Assembly (NCBI GenBank): GCA_041674385.1 | Contig: JBAYVU010000010.1 | Location: 1-64,000, forward strand | DNA: 64,000 bases | Direction of reading: 5' to 3' | Source of the DNA: JACRAR01 sp041674385 | GTDB taxonomy: Bacteria > Pseudomonadota > Gammaproteobacteria > Burkholderiales > Rhodocyclaceae | Shown: positions 52,676 through 60,369 of the stretch, one piece after another | Numbering within the stretch: the stretch's first letter is position 1 | How the letters are laid out: every line of letters begins with the position of its first letter | Notes under the pieces: generated by a model | The model's database searches: none | The model's input: only the letters and a program-made list of their open reading frames with translations | What the model was told of the DNA's origin: nothing | Position numbers and translations under genes: made by a program

Positions 52676-52732
52676 GTTGGGCAGGAATCCGGAGAATGCC
52701 GAAATTATAGCATTCGGGTTTCCTGGCCCAAC
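52676..52732 (-). promoter_or_regulatory. Promoter of the PfkB gene inside a long imperfect palindrome
   Basis: GTTGGGCAGGAA (52676-52687) is mirrored by TTTCCTGGCCCAAC (52719-52732) with one extra base, and GAATGC (52694-52699) by GCATTC (52710-52715). On the minus strand TATAAT (52709-52704) lies in the centre, with TTGGGC (52731-52726) 16 nt upstream. The palindrome covers both boxes. It could be a repressor operator, or the tpx terminator/leader hairpin, though there is no T-run. Confidence 0.5.
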
Positions 52733-52751
52733 GGTGTACTAAAGGCGGATC

Positions 52752-53252
52752 TTATTTAAGCGCTGCCAACGCTGCGTCGTAGTTGGGTTCGTTCTTGATC
52801 TCGGACACCAGTTCGGCGTGGATTACCTTGTCATTCTCGTCGAGCACCACCACGGCACGGGCAGTCACGCCGGCAAGCGGACCATCGAGAATCTCGACCC
52901 CATAGTTGCCCATGAACTCGCGACCGCGCATGATCGAGAGGGGGATGACATTCTTCAATCCTTCGACGGTGCAGAAACGGTTCATGGCGAAAGGCAGATC
53001 GGCCGAGACCACCAGTACCACGGTATTGGGCAAACTGCTGGCGCGCTCATTGAACTTGCGCGTGGATGTGGCGCATGTCGGCGTATCCAGGCTGGGGACG
53101 ATGTTGAGCACTTTGCGCTTGCCGGCATAATCCTTGAGCGACTTGTTGGATAGATCGGCGGCGACCAGCGAAAAGGCTGCCGCGTTCTGGCCGACTTGCG
53201 GAAATTGGCCCCCGATGTGGATTGGATTGCCGCCAAGGGTAACGGTTGTCAT
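52752..53252 (-). CDS. tpx: Thiol peroxidase
   Basis: A 166-residue atypical 2-Cys peroxiredoxin that reduces hydroperoxides with thioredoxin. The peroxidatic Cys60 lies in PSLDTPTC and the resolving Cys94 in SADLPFAMNRFC. AAAGGAG lies 9 nt before the ATG. An inverted repeat (GTATT-GAAG-AATAC, 53278-53291) lies about 25 nt upstream and could be an operator. Confidence 0.96.
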   Translation of the reverse strand: MTTVTLGGNPIHIGGQFPQVGQNAAAFSLVAADLSNKSLKDYAGKRKVLNIVPSLDTPTCATSTRKFNERASSLPNTVVLVVSADLPFAMNRFCTVEGLKNVIPLSIMRGREFMGNYGVEILDGPLAGVTARAVVVLDENDKVIHAELVSEIKNEPNYDAALAALK

Positions 53253-53277
53253 GGTAATACTCCTTTAAATATAAAAC

Positions 53278-53291
53278 GTATTGAAGAATAC
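53278..53291. promoter_or_regulatory. Short inverted repeat upstream of tpx
   Basis: GTATT (53278-53282), GAAG, AATAC (53287-53291). It sits between the end of the zinc-ribbon gene and the tpx ribosome site, in an A/T-rich stretch that should hold the tpx promoter. A redox repressor site is possible, but five-base arms also occur by chance. Confidence 0.25.
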
Positions 53292-53293
53292 AC

Positions 53294-54130
53294 TTATGGA
53301 TAGAAAAGATAAAGCCGGTACCCGCTCGCCGCGGAATTGGCCGCGTGATCATGCATCAGCGCCAGGTTCACGGCGAGTTCGCCGCTGGCGGCGAATCCCG
53401 ACGCAGCGTCGATACCCTTGGGCAAGTAGTCTGCCGGTGCCAGCACCTTGCGCAAGATGGGTTGATCGGCGGTGTCGGTCAGGGTCAGTTCAAGATGGGG
53501 GTAGGTTTGGGCGAAAGGAGCGCGATTTTTCAGCATGGCCGCCAATATCAAACGATCCCGATTGCCGGGGTCGGGATGCAGGTCCGAGGATTCGATGCCG
53601 ATCAGATCGGCTTTGCGCGGCAGGGGCAAATCGCAATCCATCGGTTCGCACAGGGCTTGCAGCAAGGGCTTGGCATCAGGCAGCAATACGGCCAGTTCGA
53701 CGCGAAAATGCACGATGAGTTGCAGCAGCAACAGCAGCAGGGCAAGCCCGGCGGCGAGCGCCCAGGCCCAGGTGTGGCGCCGTTGCCCGGTATTCCGTTG
53801 CTCATGCAGCAGCGGCTCGATTTGCGGCTGCTGCCAAGCGATATCGGCCATCGGGTCGATTGGCGGTTCGAGCAAGGCTGACGGCTCAGCGGCTATCCCC
53901 TTGTCGGGCGTATCGATGATCGATGGTTCTTCCAGCGGAAGTTCCGGTTCGGGGAGATCCTTGAACGATTCGGATGCCAAGGCCGGTTCGGCCAGCATGT
54001 CGCGCAGCGTGTCGATGGCGTTGAAGACTTGCTGGCATCGGCCGCAGCGCACTTTGCCCTGCATGGCCTTGATCTGTTCAGGGGTGACGCGAAAGGCGGT
54101 GGCACAGTTGGGGCAGCGCGTGATCATCAT
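53294..54130 (-). CDS. Zinc-ribbon and DUF3426 domain membrane protein
   Basis: A 278-residue protein. The N-terminus is an MJ0042-type zinc ribbon with Cys6, Cys9, Cys29 and Cys32. An acidic Pro/Glu linker (about 50-110) leads to one membrane helix (121-142, WAWALAAGLALLLLLLQLIV). The C-terminal DUF3426 domain follows, with a Cys pair near CEPMDC and an ILAAMLKNRAPFAQTYPHLELTLTD segment. Function is unknown, though the gene after prmA is conserved in betaproteobacteria. The ATG overlaps the prmA stop. Confidence 0.88.
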   Translation of the reverse strand: MMITRCPNCATAFRVTPEQIKAMQGKVRCGRCQQVFNAIDTLRDMLAEPALASESFKDLPEPELPLEEPSIIDTPDKGIAAEPSALLEPPIDPMADIAWQQPQIEPLLHEQRNTGQRRHTWAWALAAGLALLLLLLQLIVHFRVELAVLLPDAKPLLQALCEPMDCDLPLPRKADLIGIESSDLHPDPGNRDRLILAAMLKNRAPFAQTYPHLELTLTDTADQPILRKVLAPADYLPKGIDAASGFAASGELAVNLALMHDHAANSAASGYRLYLFYP

Positions 54131-55089
54131 GACGATAGCCCCCCTTCCACGCTTTCCAGCCGCACCCAACCGTCCAGGGTTGCGGCGATACGCAGCGCCA
54201 TGAATGGCGCATAGGCCGCGATGACTTCGTCGGCCTGGGTTTCGAGTATGCCGGAGAGCGCCAGGCGTCCTCTGGACTTCCTCTCTTGCGTGACGGGCGC
54301 GACGCGGGCGGCAAGCAGGGGCGCCAGGAGACAGAGCGGGTTGGTGAGAATATTGGCGACGACGAAATCGAAGGTTTCCTCCAGCCTCGCCCGCGTATGG
54401 CGCAGTTCCAGCACGACCTTGTTGGCGGCGGCATTGCCACGGGCGACCTCCAGGGCGCCGTCGTCGATGTCCACCCCAAGTATCCGGCCGGCACCGAGCT
54501 TGGCTGCGGCAATGGCCAGAATGCCCGAGCCGCAACCGTAATCGAGCACTGTTTCGCCTCCCCGCAGGTTATTGCACAGCCAGTCCAGGCAAAGCCGCGT
54601 GGTGGGGTGCGAACCCGTACCGAAAGCCATGCCGGGATCGAGCATCAGGTTGATCGCATTCGGGTCGGGGGTGGCATGCCAGGAGGGCACAATCCAGAGG
54701 CGCTCGTTGATCCGGATCGGCTCGAATTGGGATTGCGTCAGCTGCACCCAGTTTTGCTCGGCGATTTCCTCGATGGCGAGTACCGGGGGAGTGTCGATTC
54801 CAGTGGCGGCGCAGGCGGCGGCGATGCGTCTGGGCAGATCGCCGGGGTCGGCGCGCGGCTCGAACAAGGCAATCACGCGGTTGCGTTGCCATAACGATGG
54901 CGATGGCGATGGCGATTGCGACGGCGAGTTGCCGGCAGGGCTGCCGGGTTCGCCGAAGCGCGCGATTTCCTCGGGAGTGCCGGCCAGCGCATCCTCCACG
55001 CTGACCGTGATCGCGCCTTGCGCTAACAGCGCATCCGACAGCGCATCGGCGTGATCAGCATCGGCATCCAGCGCGACACTCAGCCACAT
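54127..55089 (-). CDS. prmA: Ribosomal protein L11 methyltransferase
   Basis: A 320-residue enzyme that trimethylates L11. The linker and substrate region EIAEQNWVQLTQSQFEPIRI is PrmA-typical. The SAM domain has DPGMAFGTGSHPTTRLCL and VLDYGCGSGI (181-190), then ANILTNPL with the catalytic Asn/Pro. Residues about 50-66 carry a Ser-Pro-Gln-rich insertion encoded by a hexanucleotide repeat, in the N-terminal domain. It lies 3 nt after accC and overlaps the DUF3426 gene. Confidence 0.95.
   Translation of the reverse strand: MWLSVALDADADHADALSDALLAQGAITVSVEDALAGTPEEIARFGEPGSPAGNSPSQSPSPSPSLWQRNRVIALFEPRADPGDLPRRIAAACAATGIDTPPVLAIEEIAEQNWVQLTQSQFEPIRINERLWIVPSWHATPDPNAINLMLDPGMAFGTGSHPTTRLCLDWLCNNLRGGETVLDYGCGSGILAIAAAKLGAGRILGVDIDDGALEVARGNAAANKVVLELRHTRARLEETFDFVVANILTNPLCLLAPLLAARVAPVTQERKSRGRLALSGILETQADEVIAAYAPFMALRIAATLDGWVRLESVEGGLSS
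54895..54924. repeat. Hexanucleotide tandem repeat inside prmA
   Basis: CGATGG occurs three times in succession (54895-54912), followed by the variants CGATTG and CGACGG. On the minus strand it encodes Ser-Pro dipeptides around PrmA residues 56-65. Copy-number change would keep the frame. Confidence 0.9.
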
Positions 55090-55092
55090 GGA

Positions 55093-56457
55093 CTATTTTC
55101 CTTTGTTTGCCTTATCCTTGGCGGCGAGTTTTTCTTCGAGGTAATGAATGCTGGTGCCGCCTTCGATGAAGCTTGCATCGTGCATCAGTTCGAGATGGAG
55201 CGGGATGTTGGTCTTGATCCCCTCCACCACCATCTCCGACAGCGCAATGCGCATGCGGCGAATGGCCTGGTCGCGGCTGTCGCCGTAAGCGATGAGCTTG
55301 CCGATCATCGAGTCGTAGGCGGACGGTATGGTATAGCCTTGATAGATGTGGGTATCGACGCGGATGCCCGGGCCACCGGGGGGGTGGTAGGAAAGAATCT
55401 TGCCGGGGGAGGGAGTGAAGTTGAACGGGTCCTCGGCGTTGATGCGGCATTCGATGGCGTGGCCCCTGAGCTCGACGTCGCGCTGCCGAAGCCAGAGCTT
55501 CTCTCCTGCGGCGACGCGGATCTGTGCCTGAACGATATCGAGTCCGGTGACTTGTTCGGTCACCGTGTGCTCGACCTGGACCCGCGTGTTCATTTCGATA
55601 AAATAAAACTCGCCGTTCTCGAACAGGAATTCGAAAGTGCCGGCGCCGCGGTAGTTGATCTTGCGGCAGGCCTCAGCACAGCGCTCGCCGACACGCGCGA
55701 TCAGGCGGGGAGCGATGTTAGGGGCGGGCGCTTCTTCGATCACCTTCTGGTGGCGACGCTGCATCGAGCAATCGCGCTCGCCGAGATAAACCGCATTCTT
55801 GTAGCTGTCGGCGAGGATCTGGATTTCGATGTGGCGCGGGTTTTCGAGATATTTCTCCAGGTACACCGTCGGGTTGCCGAAAGCCGCACCGGCTTCGGCG
55901 CGCGTCGTATTCACCGCGTTATGCAGGGCCGCTTCGGTATGCACCACGCGCATGCCGCGCCCGCCGCCGCCGCCGGCCGCCTTGAGAATGACCGGGTAGC
56001 CGACACTGCGGGCGATCTTGGCGATTTCCTCCGGATTGTCCGGTAGCGCACCTTCCGAACCGGGTACGCAAGGCACCCCGGCAGCCTTCATGGCATCCTT
56101 GGCGCTGATTTTGTCGCCCATCAGCCGGATGGTTTCCGGATGCGGTCCGATAAACACGAAACCCGATTTCTCGACGCGTTCGGCGAAATCGGCATTTTCC
56201 GAGAGAAAGCCGTAGCCGGGGTGGATCGCCTCGGCGTCGGTCACCTCGGCCGCCGAGATGATCGCCGGAATGTTGAGATAACTGCCTGAAGAGGCGGCCG
56301 GACCGATGCAGACAGACTCGTCGGCGAGTTTGACGTATTTCGCCTCGGTATCGGCGGTCGAGTGCACGACCACGTTCTTGATGCCCAGTTCGCGACAGGC
56401 GCGCTGGATGCGTAGGGCGATTTCGCCGCGATTGGCGATCAGAATTTTCTCAAACAT
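55093..56457 (-). CDS. accC: Acetyl-CoA carboxylase, biotin carboxylase subunit
   Basis: A 454-residue ATP-grasp enzyme that carboxylates biotin on AccB for fatty-acid synthesis. It starts MFEKILIANRGEIALRIQRA, and has the glycine-rich ATP loop AAGGGGGRGMRVV, the catalytic EMNTRVQVEH segment and the ILGERDCS-like YLGERDCSMQRRHQK. The ATG at 56457 overlaps the stop of a 42-codon frame that begins with a near copy of its first eleven codons. Confidence 0.97.
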   Translation of the reverse strand: MFEKILIANRGEIALRIQRACRELGIKNVVVHSTADTEAKYVKLADESVCIGPAASSGSYLNIPAIISAAEVTDAEAIHPGYGFLSENADFAERVEKSGFVFIGPHPETIRLMGDKISAKDAMKAAGVPCVPGSEGALPDNPEEIAKIARSVGYPVILKAAGGGGGRGMRVVHTEAALHNAVNTTRAEAGAAFGNPTVYLEKYLENPRHIEIQILADSYKNAVYLGERDCSMQRRHQKVIEEAPAPNIAPRLIARVGERCAEACRKINYRGAGTFEFLFENGEFYFIEMNTRVQVEHTVTEQVTGLDIVQAQIRVAAGEKLWLRQRDVELRGHAIECRINAEDPFNFTPSPGKILSYHPPGGPGIRVDTHIYQGYTIPSAYDSMIGKLIAYGDSRDQAIRRMRIALSEMVVEGIKTNIPLHLELMHDASFIEGGTSIHYLEEKLAAKDKANKGK

Positions 56458-56578
56458 GGGCTGCCTCCGCGGCGTAATCGCCCTGGTGGCCTTCGGCCAC
56501 TCGGCGATTTGGCTCCGCCGCTGTGCCGCTTGACGGCGGCTGGTCGCCGCGGTTGGCGATCAGGATTTTTTCGGACAT
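56450..56578 (-). CDS. Small 42-codon frame between accB and accC, N-terminus copied from accC
   Basis: ATG at 56578, 7 nt after the accB stop; TGA at 56452-56450, overlapping the accC ATG by 8 nt. Residues 1-12 (MSEKILIANRGD) repeat the AccC start MFEKILIANRGE, with 9 of the first 11 or so codons matching in protein and near-identical DNA. Residues 13-42 are unrelated, Pro/Ala/Glu-rich, and encoded by a segment with a strong hairpin. It may be a translated leader that couples accC to accB or simply the relic of a partial duplication. Translation is not proven. Confidence 0.5.
   Translation of the reverse strand: MSEKILIANRGDQPPSSGTAAEPNRRVAEGHQGDYAAEAAHV
56476..56509. repeat. Nested stem-loop between accB and accC
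   Basis: AATCGCC (56476-56482) pairs with GGCGATT (56503-56509); inside it GTGGCC (56486-56491) pairs with GGCCAC (56495-56500) around TTC. It lies within the 42-codon frame. Without a T-run it is not a classical terminator, but it could stabilise mRNA or mark an inserted palindromic unit. Confidence 0.7.
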
Positions 56579-56585
56579 TGGCATT

Positions 56586-57038
56586 TCAGCCGATCAGGAA
56601 CATCGGCTGACCAAATTCGACTGGCTGGCCATTCTCGACGAGGATGGCCTTGATGATGCCAGTCGCATCGGATTCGATCTCGTTCATCAGTTTCATCGCT
56701 TCGATGACGCATAACGTATCGCCTTCCTTGACCGCTTGGCCGATTTCGGCGAAAGGCGTCGATTCCGGCGAACTGGCGCGATAGAAAGTCCCGACCATCG
56801 GCGCCGTGACGACATGTCCCTCCGGTTCGCTCGGAGCGTTTGCGGCCGCCGTTTCCGCGGGATGCGGTGCCGGCTCGTGCTGGGCCGCCGCCGGGGCGCT
56901 CACCATGTAAGTGGCGGTTTGCGGGGATGGCGCGTGCTTGACGATGCGTACTTTTTCCTCGCCCTCGGTGACTTCCAGTTCGGTAATGCCCGATTCCTGG
57001 ACAAGGTCAATCAGTTTCTTGAGTTTTCTCAGATCCAT
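56586..57038 (-). CDS. accB: Biotin carboxyl carrier protein of acetyl-CoA carboxylase
   Basis: A 150-residue BCCP. The N-terminal helix domain (MDLRKLKKLIDLVQESGITELEV) and Pro/Ala linker lead to the biotinyl domain with Lys116 in EAMKLMNE. A GTFYRASSPESTPF thumb segment is present. The usual accB-accC order holds, with the small frame between. It follows aroQ by 64 nt. Confidence 0.96.
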   Translation of the reverse strand: MDLRKLKKLIDLVQESGITELEVTEGEEKVRIVKHAPSPQTATYMVSAPAAAQHEPAPHPAETAAANAPSEPEGHVVTAPMVGTFYRASSPESTPFAEIGQAVKEGDTLCVIEAMKLMNEIESDATGIIKAILVENGQPVEFGQPMFLIG

Positions 57039-57102
57039 GGGTGCTCCTGGCTAATCGGCATGTAGGTATTAGCATTGCGCCGTGCGCATGCTGCCACAGG
57101 CT

Positions 57103-57591
57103 TCAGGATGGGTGGATGCGCGCCAGCGCGGCGGAGAGGGCAAGCTCGTAGCCCAGGCTGCCTAGACCGCAGATAACGCCGACGGCAATATCGGACAAAT
57201 AAGAATGCTGGCGGAAAGTTTCCCGCGCGTGAACGTTCGACAAATGGACCTCTATGAATGGAATGGCAACGGCAGCCAGAGCGTCACGCAGGGCAATGCT
57301 GGTATGGGTGTAGGCAGCGGGATTGATGATAATGAAGCGGACGCCTTCGCTAGCGGCGGACTGAATGCGGTCTACCAGTTCCCCCTCGCTATTGCTTTGG
57401 TAGCTTTCGACTTGCACGCCAGCCGCACGTCCTTGCGCTTCCATGGCGCGATGGATTTCTTCCAGCGTCTTGCACCCGTATATATCCGGCTCGCGCCTGC
57501 CGAGCAGATTCAGGTTGGGGCCATGCAGGACAAGAATGCGCGGCTCGACAATATGCGAGTCGGTCTTTTTAGTGCTGGTTTGCTTGGACAT
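57103..57591 (-). CDS. aroQ: Type II 3-dehydroquinate dehydratase
   Basis: A 162-residue dodecameric shikimate-pathway enzyme. HGPNLNLLGRREPDIYG holds the catalytic Tyr38 and loop Arg. INPAAYTHTSIALRDAL and EVHLSNVHARETFR complete the site. A 16-residue N-terminal tail precedes the domain; an internal start is possible but the ATG at 57591 is the only good one. It sits between the TlpA-like gene and accB, a common betaproteobacterial order. Confidence 0.96.
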   Translation of the reverse strand: MSKQTSTKKTDSHIVEPRILVLHGPNLNLLGRREPDIYGCKTLEEIHRAMEAQGRAAGVQVESYQSNSEGELVDRIQSAASEGVRFIIINPAAYTHTSIALRDALAAVAIPFIEVHLSNVHARETFRQHSYLSDIAVGVICGLGSLGYELALSAALARIHPS

Positions 57592-57699
57592 GGATGCAAG
57601 TTTGCCGCAAATCGATGCATATTGTCTAGTCCCGAGTGCAGCCCGAGTGCAAACAATCCGGCCGCGTCATGTCCGGGTTCGGGGTTCTCGATGAATCGA

Positions 57700-58257
57700 T
57701 CACTTTGCCAGCGCGGCGAGGGTGGCTTCGAAAGCCGCTTCCTTCCATACGCCGAGACGCGACTGGAGCAGGCTGCCGTCCCTGTCGATGACGACCGTAA
57801 AAGGCAAGCCCCCGGCCGTATTGCCTAAACCGGCGGTGATGGGCAAAAGTTCAGCGGTGCCTATCAGGAGCGGGTAGGAAACCGGGATTTGTGCGGAGAA
57901 TTGCTGTACTTTATCCGCATTATCGAAGGCGATGCCGACAAATTGAACGCCTTTGGCTGCAAACTTGTCTTGCAGCCGCGAGAATCCGGGCATTTCCTCA
58001 CGACACGGCAGACACCATGTCGCCCAAAAGTTCACCACCAGCAATTTCCCCCGCCATTGACTTAACGATTGATTGGTCGTGCGGGCGTCGGGCAGGGTCA
58101 AGGCCAGCAGTTGAGCCGTCGCCAGCGTTTTGTCATTCGAGGGAGTGCTTGGGTTGTCCGCGCGCATAGGCTGGTTCATGTATGCGACAAACAACCCCGC
58201 GGCGATGGCGAGTAGCATGACGGCGGCGATCAGGGCGAAACGAGCGAAGGGCTTCAT
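57700..58257 (-). CDS. TlpA/ResA-like membrane-anchored thiol-disulfide oxidoreductase
   Basis: A 185-residue thioredoxin-fold protein. One N-terminal membrane helix (5-27) anchors it on the periplasmic side. VVNFWATWCLPCREEMP holds the CLPC pair (Cys82, Cys85), and GGLPFTVVIDRDG holds the cis-Pro region. It may act in cytochrome c maturation or envelope redox, perhaps with DsbD (35601). The start overlaps the stop of the preceding gene by 4 nt (ATGA). A 108-nt gap to aroQ follows. Confidence 0.92.
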   Translation of the reverse strand: MKPFARFALIAAVMLLAIAAGLFVAYMNQPMRADNPSTPSNDKTLATAQLLALTLPDARTTNQSLSQWRGKLLVVNFWATWCLPCREEMPGFSRLQDKFAAKGVQFVGIAFDNADKVQQFSAQIPVSYPLLIGTAELLPITAGLGNTAGGLPFTVVIDRDGSLLQSRLGVWKEAAFEATLAALAK

Positions 58258-58886
58258 GTCTGTTCGTCGATCAGCGCGGCGACGGCTTCTATACCCGCTC
58301 GGAGAGCGACTTGACCGGTATGCGGGTTACGTCGGTGAACGCGCTCCAAGGGATATGGGTAGATCGACAGCAGAAGCGTTGTTTCCTTGCCGTCGAGGCG
58401 TAGCCGGGCCTCAATCTGGTCGTTGCCATGGGCTGTGCCGTTGTGAGGAATGTCTGCATAATCGAAGCTCATACCGTGATTTAGCAGGAAGATCTCCACA
58501 TCTTTGGCGCTGTCGGCGTACAGTTCGATCTCCGCCTCGGCGTAGCGGCCAGCAATGCCGTCGAGGACCGGGCCGGTCAGGTAAGGGTTGAACATTTCGA
58601 GCCGACGCATGATTTCAAGGGCTTCCCGGCGCAGCAGGGCGAGCCTCTCGCGCAGTTCATCCTGCTGGAAGATGGTCAGGTAGGAACGCAACGCGGCCTC
58701 GATTTCCTGATTGGCGGGGAGCGCCTCGCTCTCCGGCGCACCCAGTTGCTTGGCGGCCTTGCGCTTGGCCAGGCCATAGCTGGCGATACCATCCTCCGCC
58801 ATCAGACGGGCGGCCAAGCTGGTGATGTCGCGCCGCATGGCTTCCATATGATGGGTATGTCTGGCGCGTTTGGCGTTGCGTGGCAT
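58254..58886 (-). CDS. Conserved protein of unknown function
   Basis: A 210-residue soluble protein, basic and helical at the start (residues 1-80), then a strand-rich part with KDVEIFLLNHGMSFDYADIPHNGTAHGN and QIEARLRLDGKETTLLLSIYP. I recall similar hypothetical proteins next to mpl or tlpA in betaproteobacteria, sometimes labelled nucleotidyltransferase-like, but see no catalytic motif. It couples to the TlpA-like gene (ATGA) and is divergent from mpl. Later ATGs (for example at 58847) are possible starts. Confidence 0.75.
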   Translation of the reverse strand: MPRNAKRARHTHHMEAMRRDITSLAARLMAEDGIASYGLAKRKAAKQLGAPESEALPANQEIEAALRSYLTIFQQDELRERLALLRREALEIMRRLEMFNPYLTGPVLDGIAGRYAEAEIELYADSAKDVEIFLLNHGMSFDYADIPHNGTAHGNDQIEARLRLDGKETTLLLSIYPYPLERVHRRNPHTGQVALRAGIEAVAALIDEQT

Positions 58887-58986
58887 GACAGATGGCTGCG
58901 GATGGCTGCAAGTGATGGCGGTGGCGTCGACTATAATTCTTCGTCATTGTACACAGCCAGTCGATTTTCTCGACATTTCCGCAAGC

Positions 58987-60333
58987 ATGCATATTCATAT
59001 CCTCGGTATCTGCGGCACTTTCATGGGAGGCATCGCCCTCCTGGCGCGGAGTGCCGGCCATCGCGTCAGCGGCTGCGATGCCAATGTCTATCCGCCGATG
59101 AGCACTCAATTGGAGGAGCAGGGTATCGTCCTGACCGAGGGTTACGACCCCGCCCAGACCGATTTGCAGCCCGACCTGTTCGTGGTCGGCAATGCCATTT
59201 CGCGAGGCAATCCGCTGCTGGAGGAAATTCTTGCGCGCGACCTTCCCTATGTCTCCGGCCCGCAGTGGCTGGCCGAGCATGTCCTGCGGGGTAAATGGGT
59301 GCTGGGGGTGGCGGGAACCCATGGCAAGACGACAACCACTGCGTTGTTGGCCTGGATTCTGGAGGAAGCCGGTTTATCTCCGGGCTTTCTGGTGGGCGGT
59401 GTGCCGCAGGATTTTGGCGTTTCGGCACGCCTGACCGACTCGCCTTTCTTCGTGATCGAAGCGGACGAGTACGATACGGCCTTCTGCGACAAGCGCTCGA
59501 AATTCATACACTATCGGCCGCGGACCCTCATCCTGAATAACCTGGAGTTCGATCATGCGGACATCTTCGCCGATCTTGCGGCGATCGAGACCCAATTCCA
59601 CCATTTAGTGCGGACTTTGCCCAATAACGGCCTGATCGTCGCCAATGCCGGGGAGGCCTCCCTGGAACGTGTTCTTGCGCGCGGCTGCTGGACACCGCTG
59701 GCATGGTTCAATGGCAGCGAGGGTTGGCTGGCCGGCGAAGCTGCGGCCGATGGCAGCTTCGCAGTGAGTCATGCCGGGGAGGAGGCCGGCCGAACCAGCT
59801 TGTCCCTGCCGGGCGCCCACAACCGCGCCAATGCCGTGGCGGCGATTGCCGCGGCGCATCATGCGGGCGTTCCAACCGACCTGGCGCTCCAGGCCGTGGC
59901 CCGCTTTCAGGGTGTCAAACGGCGTCTGGAAGTGCGGGGAACGGTGTGCGGGGTGACGGTCTATGACGACTTCGCCCATCATCCGACGGCAATCGCGGCC
60001 ACTATCGAGGGTCTGCGAGGACAGGTCGGGGGAAAACGCATCCTCGCGGTATTGGAACCGCGTTCCAATACCATGAAACTGGGCAGCATAAAGGCGCTAT
60101 TGCCGGATAGTCTGTCCGGCGCGGATGCCGTGTTCTGCTATGCGCACCAGCTTGGCTGGGATGCCGCGGCGGTGTTGGCCAGCCTTGGCGAAAAAGCCCG
60201 CACCTTCGAGGATATCGACGTATTGGTGGCGGCTGTCGCAGCCGCGGCCCGGCCCGGCGACCAAGTGCTGGTGATGAGCAATGGCGGCTTCGGCGGCGTG
60301 CATGACAAGCTGCTCAGCGTCTTGGCCGCATAA
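58987..60333 (+). CDS. mpl: UDP-N-acetylmuramate:L-alanyl-gamma-D-glutamyl-meso-diaminopimelate ligase
   Basis: A 448-residue Mur-ligase-like enzyme that recycles murein tripeptide. It has MHIHILGICGTFMGGIALLARSAGH at the start, ATP loop GTHGKTTTT (110-118), EADEYDTAFCDKRSKFIHY and the C-terminal YDDFAHHPTAIAATIEGLR and LEPRSNTMK. The ATG at 58987 matches the family start; the upstream open frame is not coding. It stands divergent from the unknown gene at 58886. Confidence 0.96.
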   Translation: MHIHILGICGTFMGGIALLARSAGHRVSGCDANVYPPMSTQLEEQGIVLTEGYDPAQTDLQPDLFVVGNAISRGNPLLEEILARDLPYVSGPQWLAEHVLRGKWVLGVAGTHGKTTTTALLAWILEEAGLSPGFLVGGVPQDFGVSARLTDSPFFVIEADEYDTAFCDKRSKFIHYRPRTLILNNLEFDHADIFADLAAIETQFHHLVRTLPNNGLIVANAGEASLERVLARGCWTPLAWFNGSEGWLAGEAAADGSFAVSHAGEEAGRTSLSLPGAHNRANAVAAIAAAHHAGVPTDLALQAVARFQGVKRRLEVRGTVCGVTVYDDFAHHPTAIAATIEGLRGQVGGKRILAVLEPRSNTMKLGSIKALLPDSLSGADAVFCYAHQLGWDAAAVLASLGEKARTFEDIDVLVAAVAAAARPGDQVLVMSNGGFGGVHDKLLSVLAA

Positions 60334-60334
60334 A

Positions 60335-60366
60335 AACTCCCCAACTCCCCAACTCCCCAACTTCCC
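60335..60366. repeat. 8-bp tandem repeat between mpl and ilvD
   Basis: AACTCCCC occurs three times head to tail (60335-60358), followed by AACTTCCC. It fills the 36-nt gap between the two convergent genes, with no hairpin terminator. Confidence 0.9.
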
Positions 60367-60369
60367 GGC

